DNA from: Streptomyces canus
GTDB lineage: Bacteria > Actinomycetota > Actinomycetes > Streptomycetales > Streptomycetaceae
Reading direction: 5' to 3'
Length of the DNA: 64,000 nt
Assembly (NCBI RefSeq): GCF_030816965.1
Contig: NZ_JAUSYQ010000002.1
Span: 8,794,001-8,858,000, forward strand
Below are positions 8,670-16,200 of the stretch, in pieces (the stretch's first letter is position 1; every line of letters begins with the position of its first letter). Both the position numbers and the translations under genes were made by a program. The notes under the pieces are model-generated. The model was given only the letters and a program-made list of their open reading frames with translations, did no database searches and was not told the DNA's origin.

Positions 8670-9081
8670 CGGACAACTTGGCGAGGCCAACACTCAGTGC
8701 CTCCAGCAACTGTCGGGTCGGGCGCGGCCCGAGCGGGGACTTATCAGCGGGCTCGGTGTAGCCAGTCGTCACGGGCACTACCAGGGCGCCCGTGTCCAGC
8801 AGGTCCGAGAGCAGGACCCTCACGGTGGCCACGGGGCGGCGGATGGTGCCGGCCAGCTCGGTGACCGAGCGCCGCCGTTGCTGACACAAGGCCAGGATCT
8901 GCCGGCACTCCTCGGGCAGGCCCGGGCCTGGTCTGCCGGAGCCGGGCTCCAGCTCCGTCTCCAGGCTCAGCGGGTAGCGGGGACGGGTGCGACCTCCGGT
9001 CAGCGTGTAGTTCCGCACGAACGAGGAAGAGTCCGTGGCGGTCCTGGCTGCTAACGCGGTGTGCTGCCTGTCCGGGCTCAT
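8641..9081 (-). CDS. cvnC: CvnC, DUF742 protein
   Basis: 146 residues from the ATG at 9081. The central helix-turn-helix-like stretch (EECRQILALCQQRRRSVTEL, then AGTIRRPVATVRVLLSDLLD) and the FVRNYTLTGGRTRP opening are characteristic of DUF742 proteins of conservons. Role: component of the heterotrimeric-G-protein-like complex. It shares one base with the cvnB stop (TGATG). Confidence 0.92.
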   Translation of the reverse strand: MSPDRQHTALAARTATDSSSFVRNYTLTGGRTRPRYPLSLETELEPGSGRPGPGLPEECRQILALCQQRRRSVTELAGTIRRPVATVRVLLSDLLDTGALVVPVTTGYTEPADKSPLGPRPTRQLLEALSVGLAKLSDDPPYPKAG

Positions 9082-9584
9082 CAGACGTCCTGGCGGACCG
9101 GGGTGACCATGAACGGCGCGAACTTGTTCACGAGGTTCTGCATCTCGTACCCCACGGTGCTGACTTCGGCGTCCGGCTCGGTGATCACGCCGAGCACGGT
9201 CTCGACCGTGCCACCGACGCTGCCGGGATGGTTTTTGAAGACCGCGCTCGTGCCCGCGAACTGCAGGAAGAAGAAGCAGTCCGCCCGGTCGATGATCATC
9301 TGCGACGGCGGGAGCTTTTCGCCGCGCGGCCCCTTGATGTTCTGCGCCAGCGAGGCCAAGCCGCAGAAGGCGGCGGCCCACGGGTCCGCCCAGTCCGGGT
9401 GGATGTCGCTGTCCAGCAGCTTGATGCCGTCTCGCGATACCAGCAGGGCGTGCGTTACACCCGGGATCTGGGAAACGAACTGGTTCAGCAGCCAGGCCAT
9501 CTTCTTCTGGTGGTCGTTCATGTCGACCGGAGGAGCTGCCGCACTGTCGTCGCCGCTGTGGGGGATCATGTCAGGAGTGGTCAC
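9081..9584 (-). CDS. cvnB: CvnB, roadblock/LC7 protein
   Basis: 167 residues from a GTG at 9584. It has a roadblock/LC7 fold: LLNQFVSQIPGVTHALLVSR, DGIKLLDSDI, a conserved RADCFFFLQFAGTSAVF strand pair and EMQNLVNKFAPFM. The length is a little above the usual 135-145 because of an N-terminal extension of about 20 residues. It is expected to act as scaffold or regulator of the CvnD GTPase. It starts 63 bases after cvnA. Confidence 0.92.
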   Translation of the reverse strand: MTTPDMIPHSGDDSAAAPPVDMNDHQKKMAWLLNQFVSQIPGVTHALLVSRDGIKLLDSDIHPDWADPWAAAFCGLASLAQNIKGPRGEKLPPSQMIIDRADCFFFLQFAGTSAVFKNHPGSVGGTVETVLGVITEPDAEVSTVGYEMQNLVNKFAPFMVTPVRQDV

Positions 9585-9647
9585 GGTGAATTCGCTCCAT
9601 GCGGAATCAGTGGCCTTCCCTGCGAGGGCAGGCCGCGGGGGTGGGGG

Positions 9648-11255
9648 TTACGGGTGGCTGGCCGGGGGTTCGCCCGTGCCGGATGGTTGCGGCGGCGGTT
9701 CGGCTGCGGCGCCTTGCTGGGGTTGCGCAGCCTTCTGGCCGTCAAGGAACGCGGCGGCGAGGTTCGCTCGGGCTGCTCTCGCGGGCGGCCCCGGCCGGTC
9801 AGCGGGGTTGGTGATGCGCAGCTGTCCGGGGACGCGTTGCGGCAGCGGCGGCGGGGCTGCGGGATGCCCGGGACTGGCCAGGGCGGGTGCCTGGTGTGCC
9901 TCAACGGGTGCGGGCTGCGTTCGCTCTCCCGCCTCCGAAGCCGTCGGAGGAGACGGCGGAGCGGCGGGCGACGGCCGGCCGGGAGCCGGGGCTGTCGTTG
10001 CTTGGCGGGCGGGGCGGACCTCTTCAGCCTCGACCGGGACGAGGTGCTTGGCCGGTACGACCACGAGGGCCGTGGTGCCGCCCGTCGCGTTTTCGGACAG
10101 CTTGATCGACATGCCGTGGCGGTGTGCGATCTTCGCGGCCACAAGGAGGCCGATCTTCGCCTCGCGCAGCTGGGTGCTGACGTCGACCTCTTCCGGTGCC
10201 GCCAGGAGCTGGTTCAGCTTCTCCCGATCCTGCCATTTCATCGGCATCGCACGGTCTTCGACCTCGACCGCCAGGCCGGTCGACACCGGCTGTGCCCGGA
10301 CGTGCACCTTCGTGTTCGGGTCGGAGAATGTGCAGGAGTTCTCGATCAGCTCGGCCACCAGGTGCGAGAAGTCGGGCCCCACGTGTCCGGGGAGAGCAAG
10401 CTCGGCTCCGACTGTGCTCGCCGCCACGGCGACCCGCGAGTAGTGCTCCACCTCTGAGACGGCGCCGCGCAGTACTGTCACCACGGGCACCGGGCGGCGT
10501 TCGCTGCGCAGTGAGTCGCCGCCCAGCACCGCCTTGCTCTCCACCAAGCGGCGCATCCGTGTCACGAGGTGGTCGATTTCGTAGGCCTTGGCCAGCAGCT
10601 CCGGGTCGTCGGTCAGGTTCTCGAGCTCGTCCAGTGCTTCCAAGGCCCGCTTGATGAAGGCGTGTTCACGCCGCGACAGGTGGTGGAGAAGCCCCACGAG
10701 TACAGTCAGCTGTGATTCGTCGTGTACGCGGAGCAGAGCCTGTACGGCCTGGACTTGTACCTCTGCCAGCAGTCCTTCGAGTTCCGCCACCGGCCCGTCG
10801 CCCTCGAGCGGCGGGAGACTGTCGGGAACCGGTGGCCTTCCGCCTCGGCACAGCTCGTCGGCCGTCCACAGCAGAGCCTTCTCGACGGCATTTCCTGCGT
10901 CGGTGATCCGCTGCAGCCCCGCCGCCTCTGCTTGCCGTATGGCGGCGAATTCCGCTTCCCGTGTCTGCTGCAGGGCGGCGAGTTCCGCTTCCCGTGCCCG
11001 CTGCAGGGCGGCGGCAGCCGCCTGGACACGGAGGGCTCCGAGGATTGCCGCCGCACCTACGCCGAACGCCAGACCGAGCACGAGCGGAGCCACCGACAGG
11101 TCCGCCACCTGCCAGGCAACGACGGCAACGCACAGCAGGGCCGCCAGGAAGACCAGGGGCATCGCTATGGCTGCTCGCACCTGTTCGAGGATGTAGCGCT
11201 CCGCTTGTGTGCGGCGTCGACGGCCGCGGCGGTGCGAAACCGATGTGGGGGTCAC
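9648..11255 (-). CDS. cvnA: CvnA, conservon sensor histidine-kinase-like protein
   Basis: 535 residues from a GTG at 11255 that overlaps the upstream stop by four bases (GTGA). Two membrane helices lie near the N-terminus (about 30-75), followed by a coiled segment containing imperfect repeats of the AALQ-R-REAEL/AEF type. Then comes a HATPase domain: VAELIENSCTFSDPNTKVHV (N box), EVEDRAMPM (G1-like), and LLVAAKIAHRHGMSIKLSEN with a G2-like GGTTALVVVP. The last 130 residues are Pro/Ala-rich. In characterised conservons this is the membrane sensor that drives the CvnB-D module. Confidence 0.9.
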   Translation of the reverse strand: MTPTSVSHRRGRRRRTQAERYILEQVRAAIAMPLVFLAALLCVAVVAWQVADLSVAPLVLGLAFGVGAAAILGALRVQAAAAALQRAREAELAALQQTREAEFAAIRQAEAAGLQRITDAGNAVEKALLWTADELCRGGRPPVPDSLPPLEGDGPVAELEGLLAEVQVQAVQALLRVHDESQLTVLVGLLHHLSRREHAFIKRALEALDELENLTDDPELLAKAYEIDHLVTRMRRLVESKAVLGGDSLRSERRPVPVVTVLRGAVSEVEHYSRVAVAASTVGAELALPGHVGPDFSHLVAELIENSCTFSDPNTKVHVRAQPVSTGLAVEVEDRAMPMKWQDREKLNQLLAAPEEVDVSTQLREAKIGLLVAAKIAHRHGMSIKLSENATGGTTALVVVPAKHLVPVEAEEVRPARQATTAPAPGRPSPAAPPSPPTASEAGERTQPAPVEAHQAPALASPGHPAAPPPLPQRVPGQLRITNPADRPGPPARAARANLAAAFLDGQKAAQPQQGAAAEPPPQPSGTGEPPASHP

Positions 11256-11815
11256 GCGACCTCCTCCCGCGACACCGGGAGCAGAACCTGCACGGTCTTG
11301 CCGACCGTTTCGCCCTGCTCGTCCAGCAGGGGGTAGTGGGTCAGCCGGCCTCGGTAGTGGTTCACCCACCACAGGCCGCACCCCGCGGGAGCGCCCTCCA
11401 CGACCTTGTCGAAGTCAGGGAATTCCGAGGTTCCGTCGTCGACTTCGATGAGGAGCTGACTGTTGGGGAGAATGACCAGCCTCAGCGGGGTCCCGTCGCA
11501 GTCCAGGGGCGCCGCGTGTGCTGCGGCGTTGGTGGCGAGGACGTCCGCTACGCGGCCCGCCGCGTCCTCGTCGCCGCCCCAGCCGATCTTGCGGAGTCGG
11601 CCGAGTACCAGATTCCGCGCGGTCTCCCCGGACAGCGGCCAGGTCAAGACGGCACTCAGCTTGAACGGCGCATCGTCCGGCACGGAGACAGGGACACCAG
11701 GCACAACCGCTTGTGCGCCGTCACCATGCTCGGCCCCGGTTCCAGAAGGTTGTTGCGTGGGTGTTGAGTCGGTCGGGCGCACGAGGGCGACGGTGCGCTG
11801 CGTCGGCGGCTTCAC
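11252..11815 (-). CDS. RsbW-like HATPase_c protein
   Basis: 187 residues. After a disordered 45-residue lead it resembles the anti-sigma-factor-kinase type of HATPase_c domain: LTWPLSGETARNLVLGRLRK, the N-box-like RVADVLATNAAAHA, and RLVILPNSQLLIEVDDGT. The C-terminus (GCGLWWVNHYRGRLTHYPLL) occupies the place of the G2 region, and the ATP lid looks reduced. It overlaps cvnA by GTGA and is itself overlapped by ATGA from a tiny ORF, so it is part of the conservon operon. It may phosphorylate or sequester an anti-anti-sigma-like partner. Confidence 0.7.
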   Translation of the reverse strand: MKPPTQRTVALVRPTDSTPTQQPSGTGAEHGDGAQAVVPGVPVSVPDDAPFKLSAVLTWPLSGETARNLVLGRLRKIGWGGDEDAAGRVADVLATNAAAHAAPLDCDGTPLRLVILPNSQLLIEVDDGTSEFPDFDKVVEGAPAGCGLWWVNHYRGRLTHYPLLDEQGETVGKTVQVLLPVSREEVA

Positions 11816-11910
11816 TGGGGAACTCCCTGGTTCGAGGTGTACGAGCCGCGGGCTCGGCGACGGCGGTCGGTGGTGACGGCGGTCTGGGCGATCGCGATGT
11901 AGTCAGGCAT
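11812..11910 (-). CDS. tiny coupled ORF, 32 residues
   Basis: The frame starts MPDYIAIAQTAVTTDRRRRA and ends 12 residues later. It overlaps the RsbW-like gene by ATGA and the upstream gene by eight bases. The tight stacking suggests a translated coupling peptide or small protein. No family recognised. Confidence 0.4.
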   Translation of the reverse strand: MPDYIAIAQTAVTTDRRRRARGSYTSNQGVPQ

Positions 11911-12346
11911 GGCATACCTCGCGCCCACGCGTGCCGCAGACCCGCCGCATCCGCGCCCGTGTCTGACTGAGCGACTCGTGAAGGCCCGCCGGCTCCGTGA
12001 CCGCGGCCGCCGTCGGCTCGGGCACACTGAGCCAGAATCGGGCTCGACAGGGCGGCTGATACCCCCTGGTGAGGCACTGGAAGGACGGGCCGCTGCTGCA
12101 AGCGGAAAGCGGTGGCAGCCACCGGTCAGCGGTGCCGGATTCGACCGGGACGAGCAGCACGCGGTGGGTGATGCAGCACAGCAGCGGTCCGACCTCGCGG
12201 CTTGCGTCGAGCATCGTGTCGATCGAAGCCATGCCGAGGCCCATGCTGACGCGGACGACGTCGAAGTCGCTTGGGAGTGTGGGCGGGAGGGGAGTCTCGC
12301 CGGATTGAATCTGCCAAGTATGGCGAGTGGTCAGCAGGGGAATCAT
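11903..12346 (-). CDS. hypothetical protein at head of conservon operon
   Basis: 147 residues from the ATG at 12346 with GGAGAG four to five bases upstream. Not recognised. The core shows strand-like segments: DVVRVSMGLGMASIDTMLDA, PLLCCITHRVLLVPVESGTA and RARFWLSVPEP. These vaguely resemble the small prim-pol-like regulatory fold seen at 15472-16077, but that is weak. Four cysteines are scattered without a clear metal pattern. It appears to be the first gene of the run 12346 to 7369. Confidence 0.5.
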   Translation of the reverse strand: MIPLLTTRHTWQIQSGETPLPPTLPSDFDVVRVSMGLGMASIDTMLDASREVGPLLCCITHRVLLVPVESGTADRWLPPLSACSSGPSFQCLTRGYQPPCRARFWLSVPEPTAAAVTEPAGLHESLSQTRARMRRVCGTRGREVCHA

Positions 12347-12678
12347 CAGCTCTCCGGTCAGGACGGGAATCCCGTCGGTCGGATGGGGCAGAGCGGCATT
12401 TCGCGGCACGGGCCACGGCGATCAGGGCAGAGGGCAGCGTGGGGATCTGCAGGCAGGTCCTTCGTCGTGCGTGTCCGCCCACGCCGCTCTCGTGACGCCG
12501 TGTGCCAGGGGAACGAACCCGTTTTGGTGCCGGGCCGCAGCAGGACGGGGACGGCGCGGCACCAGAACGGAGACTTTGTCATCGCCCGGCTAAGGGGGAG
12601 CCGGCACAGCGATCGGACGGATGAGGGCATGCTCCGAACGGCCGGAGAGCGACGTGAAGACTGCCGGACTGGGGGTGC
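12347..12678. other. 332-base gene-free stretch holding a dispersed repeat
   Basis: No frame here has a believable start and protein. It contains copy A of the ~53-base element (12512-12565) and must hold the promoter of the conservon operon, though I do not see a convincing -10/-35 pair. Confidence 0.5.
12512..12565 (-). repeat. dispersed ~53-bp palindromic element, copy A
   Basis: Read on the minus strand, this segment matches 17651-17704 with only about four differences. The core has inverted arms of the form TCTGGTGCCG and its complement (one mismatch in this copy), separated by about 25 bases. It lies between the conservon operon and the second RsbW-like gene. It could be a terminator-like hairpin, a mobile palindromic element or an operator shared by two loci. 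Confidence 0.7.
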
Positions 12679-13173
12679 TCACAAGTCCTCCTCGCTCTGG
12701 GAGGAGGAGTACGCGAGTTCCAGCCAGACCGATTTTCCAGTGCCGCCAGCGTTCGCAGTGACTCCCCACCGGTCGGCGAGGGAAGCCACGAGCAGCAGGC
12801 CGCGCCCGTGCTCCTGGTCCTCGGAAGCCGAGCCCAGACGCGGCTGGTTGTCGGACGGATCGTGGACCGCCAGGCGCAGTCGCTGGCCGTCGTACGTCGC
12901 CGTCATGGTGACCTCGGTCTTCGGGGGGAACTCGCTGCAGCCATGCGTCACGGCGTTGGCCAAAAGCTCCGTGGAGAGCAGGGCGGCCATGTCCGCGATC
13001 TCCCCCAGGCCCGAACGGCACAGGAAGGCGCGCAGCCTGCGGCGCGTCGGGGGGATGACAGCCAGGTCGGCGCGGAGTGCGTCCGCGGTTTGGAAGCAGC
13101 GCGGCGCCTCGTCGTCCGATGGCTTCCTCAAGTCGCCTGCGATAGCAAGGGTGTTGGTCGGGGTTCTGGTCAC
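12679..13173 (-). CDS. RsbW-like ATP-binding protein
   Basis: 164 residues from a GTG at 13173 with GAGGAG about seven bases upstream. This is a stand-alone HATPase_c domain of the Streptomyces RsbW/SpoIIAB type: N box LLSTELLANAVTHGCSE, G1 box LAVHDPSDNQP, and G2 box EHGRGLLLVASLADRWGV, then GKSVWLEL. Such proteins act as anti-sigma factors or kinases of anti-anti-sigma proteins. No sigma factor lies nearby, so its partner is elsewhere. It is transcribed away from the TPR regulator at 13471. Confidence 0.88.
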   Translation of the reverse strand: MTRTPTNTLAIAGDLRKPSDDEAPRCFQTADALRADLAVIPPTRRRLRAFLCRSGLGEIADMAALLSTELLANAVTHGCSEFPPKTEVTMTATYDGQRLRLAVHDPSDNQPRLGSASEDQEHGRGLLLVASLADRWGVTANAGGTGKSVWLELAYSSSQSEEDL

Positions 13174-13470
13174 TGCGCACGCTCCTCGGACCGCGCCGTC
13201 GTGCTCGACGACGGCATGCGGCCGACAGCCGCTGGCTCTTCTCCGCGTCAGGTAGTGCACGTTCGGTTCCTTCTGGCCGGATAGCGAAGGGCTGTTTTTG
13301 GTAACAGCCCGAGCGCGTATGCATGAGGTGGCCGATTCCCCAACACCGCAGGGGCGTTGGAGGAATATCGTCTTCACGAGAGAACCGCGTCCGAGGGCTT
13401 GGCGGTATCCCGATCGGCCCACGGACTTGGTGCACGTGGTGCAAGATCTTTTCGGGGACAGGGGCCCACT
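13174..13470. promoter_or_regulatory. divergent promoter region
   Basis: 297 bases between the RsbW-like gene (minus) and the TPR regulator (plus), with no coding frame. It contains the hairpin at 13289-13310 and should hold both promoters; no convincing -10/-35 pair is claimed. Confidence 0.5.
13289..13310. promoter_or_regulatory. 8-bp inverted repeat in divergent promoter region
   Basis: Perfect arms GGGCTGTT (13289-13296) and its complement (13303-13310) around a 6-base loop. Because both flanking genes point away, it is unlikely to be a terminator and more likely an operator or an mRNA leader structure. Confidence 0.4.
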
Positions 13471-14860
13471 ATGGGGCGCACACGCAACCGTCGGCTGGAA
13501 GCCGTCATCCAGGAACTGGGCCTGCCTCAAGCACGCCTGGTGGCTCGCTTTCGAGCCGTAGCGGCGGAGAACGGCGCTCACGAACTGGACGGGACGAACC
13601 GGTCGTCCATCACCCGCTGGATCGGTGGCACCAAGCCCAGCGGCCGGGCACCCGGTATTTTGTGCGAGACGCTCTCGCGTGGTCTTGGCCGCGTCGTCAC
13701 ACTCGCCGACATCGGCCTGGCACCCGAGTCCGGGACCGAGCTGGAGCCGCCCGAGTGGAGCGTCGACACCTTGACGACGCTGGTGACGCTCGGGGGTACG
13801 GACATGGACATGGATCGCCGGCGCGTGCTGGTCAACTCGGCGTACTCGGTTGCCGGCCTGGCGCTGCCCAACGAATCGTGGTGGGAGGAGGCGGCCGAAC
13901 GCGCACGCAACCGCAAGCCGCTGTCGACGCACACGGTCACCGCCCAGGACGTGGAAAACGTCCAAGAGATGGCGGCGTTCTTCTCCCGCCGCGACCAGCA
14001 GCGCGGCGGCCGAGGCGTCGGCCGGAGCGCTCTCGTGGCCTACCTCCGCAACGAAGTCGCCGAGTTCCTCTCCGGCCACTACCCCTCCGAAAACGTGCGT
14101 AGGGCCATGAGCTCGGCAGCAGGAGAACTGGCCTACCTCGCCGGCTGGACCGCTTTCGACGCCAGCGAGCACACGGTGGCGCTGCAATGGTTCCGTGTCG
14201 CCACCCAGCTCGCCGAGGAAGCCGGGGACGCACCACTGGCCGGGCACATCATCCGGGCCATGGCCCACCAGGCCGTTGACCTCAACCAGCCGGCCGAGGC
14301 CGTGCGCCTGTCCGAAGACTCGCTGTCCGCCCGCCGGTACACCAACGCCACCTGGCGGGAACGAGCCCTGCTGGGCGTCGTCCACGCCCGCGGTCTTGCC
14401 GCCACAGGCCAGAAAAAGGCGGCATTGGCCACCCTGCTTCAGGCCGAGAGCGACCTCAGCCACGCCTCCGAGGGGGACGACGAACCAGGCCGCGTGTTCT
14501 TCTTCGGCGAAGCCAGCCTCGCCCACGAGACCGCCGCGGCGCTGCGCGACCTCGCGCGATCTCAAGGGCGCCGAGAAGCAGTTCCAGCACAGCGTCCGCA
14601 CCAGGCGCAAGCAGTTCCAGCGGACCCACTCCGTGACACTGGGCTACCTCGGAGCCGTCCAGATCCAGCAAGGCCAACTCGACGCCGCGTGCACAACATG
14701 GCACACGGCACTGGACGCCATGACCGGAGTGCAGTCCGGCCGGGCCCGGGAGACCGTCGTACAGATGCGTCGTGCCCTCAGCCCGTTCCGCAACCGTGCG
14801 GGCAGCCACGTCGCGGAACTGGATGCGAAAGCCCGTGCGGTGCTCGGCAACGTAGTCTGA
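13471..14860 (+). pseudogene. XRE/TPR-type regulator, frameshifted near 14555
   Basis: The ATG at 13471 opens a frame with an N-terminal HTH-like domain (ARLVARFRAVAAENGAHELD, then SSITRWIGGTKPSGRAPGIL) and helical TPR-like segments (YLAGWTAFDASEHTVALQWF, AGHIIRAMAHQAVDLNQPAE). At about 14551-14560, in CTCGCGCGATCTC, the frame breaks. The continuation (RDLKGAEKQFQHSVRTRRKQ and then TLGYLGAVQIQQGQLDAACT) lies in the next frame and ends at 14860. Restoring two bases (one CG) in the CG run rejoins the protein at about 463 residues. It is either a recent mutation or a sequencing error. In the first frame translation would run on as arginine-rich sequence to 15120. Confidence 0.75.
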
Positions 14861-14926
14861 CGCACACTGCAGAGCGCCAGAACGGCTCAGGAACAGTGGT
14901 CTCCTGGCCCCGACGAAGGGCAGCAC

Positions 14927-15415
14927 GTGTTCGACGAGCACATCAAAGTGCCGGTGATCGCAAGGGTCGTCGGCGGGCACACCGGCCGCCTCGACGACTA
15001 CAAGGGCGGGGTCCAGTCGATCATCCGTCTGAACCCCAAGACTCCCGCAGAAACCCTGCAGGGAATCGAGGAGTTCTCCCACCTGCAGGTCGTCTGGTAC
15101 TTCCACGCTGGATCGCCTGACGATGTCGCCCTTCACGCACGAAGCCCTCGCGACAACCCGCAGTGGCCGGCCACCGGCACGTACGTACACCACAACCACC
15201 GACGCCCCGCCCGCATCGCGGTCTCGTACCCGCGCCTGCTGCGCGTCGACGGGCTGGACCTGTACGTAGAGGACCTGGACGCTGACGACGGCACACCGAT
15301 CGTCGATCTCGTGGCCGTCTTCAAAGAGATGCTGCCCCGCGGCCCCATGTACCAGCCGAGCTGGCCTGCAGAGATGCTGGAGAACTACTGGGCCAACGTT
15401 GAGGATCGTCCGTAA
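14927..15415 (+). CDS. TrmO/YaeB-like (UPF0066) methyltransferase-family protein
   Basis: 162 residues from a GTG at 14927. It matches the beta-barrel YaeB/TrmO family: RLNPKTPAETLQGIEEFSHL followed by QVVWYFH, then RRPARIAVSYPRLLRVDGLD and GTPIVDL. E. coli TrmO uses SAM to N6-methylate t6A37 of tRNA; this shorter stand-alone protein has the fold but its substrate is unknown. It may be cargo of the accessory region. It converges on the prim-pol-like gene. Confidence 0.75.
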   Translation: MFDEHIKVPVIARVVGGHTGRLDDYKGGVQSIIRLNPKTPAETLQGIEEFSHLQVVWYFHAGSPDDVALHARSPRDNPQWPATGTYVHHNHRRPARIAVSYPRLLRVDGLDLYVEDLDADDGTPIVDLVAVFKEMLPRGPMYQPSWPAEMLENYWANVEDRP

Positions 15416-15471
15416 CTGGACACCCTTGTGTGCGGGCAGGGTCGGCGCGGCTGAAGTCTGGTCGTTGAGGT

Positions 15472-16077
15472 TCACAGCCGTGCTCCACTGGGCTCGGCTG
15501 TCGCTTGGAGGGCCTGCGCCAGGGGAGCCAGCAGGTCTTTGCCGTGGATCAGCGGCAGCGGGTGGTGGGTCTGGTCGTGCCACGGCGGCTGTTCCCATCG
15601 CATGCCGTGGGAAGGCGGCAGGGCGACCCACTGCTCGGGGCCGGACCGGACCTCCAGGGTCGAGGGGCTTGTGCCCTCGGGCAGTGCGTAGCGGCCGGTG
15701 GCCGGCAGGACAAGCAGCACGGCCTTGTCCTCGCCGTACAGAATGCACGGCACGGCCTTGCCGTAGCGATCGAGCCACATCACAACTGAGAGACCGCTCC
15801 ACTTCGGCAGCACAAGGGCATCGAAGGGGACGGTGGGGGCGATCAGCGCGGCCCCGGGCGACGCATTCAGCTCTGCGGCCAGCCCGTCCGCTGGGCTGGG
15901 GATCAGCGGTCCAGGCAGCGGGTGCGCGCCGGATCCGGGGCAGGTGCCCGACTCGCCGCACGTGCAGCCGCCCCTGGGCCGGTGCCTATGCCCAGGGGCG
16001 ATCGACCACCCAAAGATGCTGGTGTACGCAGCACCGCAGGCGGCGGCGTCTTGAGTGTTGATGAGCTGCGGCGACAT
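15472..16077 (-). CDS. prim-pol-like (AEP-fold) protein, probably non-catalytic
   Basis: 201 residues from the ATG at 16077. The opening (AYTSIFGWSIAPGHRHRPRG then GCTCGESGTCPGSGAHPLPG) resembles the N-terminal domain of actinobacterial bifunctional primase/polymerases, with the Cys-rich knuckle and the HP motif. I do not see the metal-binding DxD that active members carry; the corresponding strand reads SGLSVVMWLDRYG. Small versions like this are common in Streptomyces regulatory clusters. It is preceded by a perfect palindrome at 16093-16117. Confidence 0.6.
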   Translation of the reverse strand: MSPQLINTQDAAACGAAYTSIFGWSIAPGHRHRPRGGCTCGESGTCPGSGAHPLPGPLIPSPADGLAAELNASPGAALIAPTVPFDALVLPKWSGLSVVMWLDRYGKAVPCILYGEDKAVLLVLPATGRYALPEGTSPSTLEVRSGPEQWVALPPSHGMRWEQPPWHDQTHHPLPLIHGKDLLAPLAQALQATAEPSGARL

Positions 16078-16092
16078 GGCGATCCCCTTGCG

Positions 16093-16117
16093 GATGTGTC
16101 GTCAGCGACGACACATC
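16093..16117. promoter_or_regulatory. 11-bp-arm palindrome, operator candidate
   Basis: Perfect inverted repeat: arm GATGTGTCGTC at 16093-16103, three-base spacer AGC, complementary arm at 16107-16117. It ends 15 bases upstream of the prim-pol-like start codon, where a repressor would block transcription or translation initiation. The symmetry and short spacer fit a dimeric regulator site better than a terminator. Confidence 0.6.
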
Positions 16118-16142
16118 ACGATGGACCAAGAAACCGCCCGCG

Positions 16143-16163
16143 ACCCGGAAGAATTTTCCGGGT
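16143..16163 (-). terminator. hairpin downstream of XRE gene
   Basis: Arms ACCCGGAA (16143-16150) and its complement (16156-16163) with a 5-base loop, 38 bases past the stop of the minus-strand XRE gene. Plausible factor-independent terminator or attenuator. Confidence 0.45.
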
Positions 16164-16200
16164 AGTTTTTCAACTCCCGCCGCAGTACTGGTGTTTGACG

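Noticed and set aside
14456..15961. 501-residue minus-strand open frame
   Set aside because: Overlaps the TrmO-like gene, the regulator tail and the prim-pol-like gene in wrong phase; no recognisable domain.
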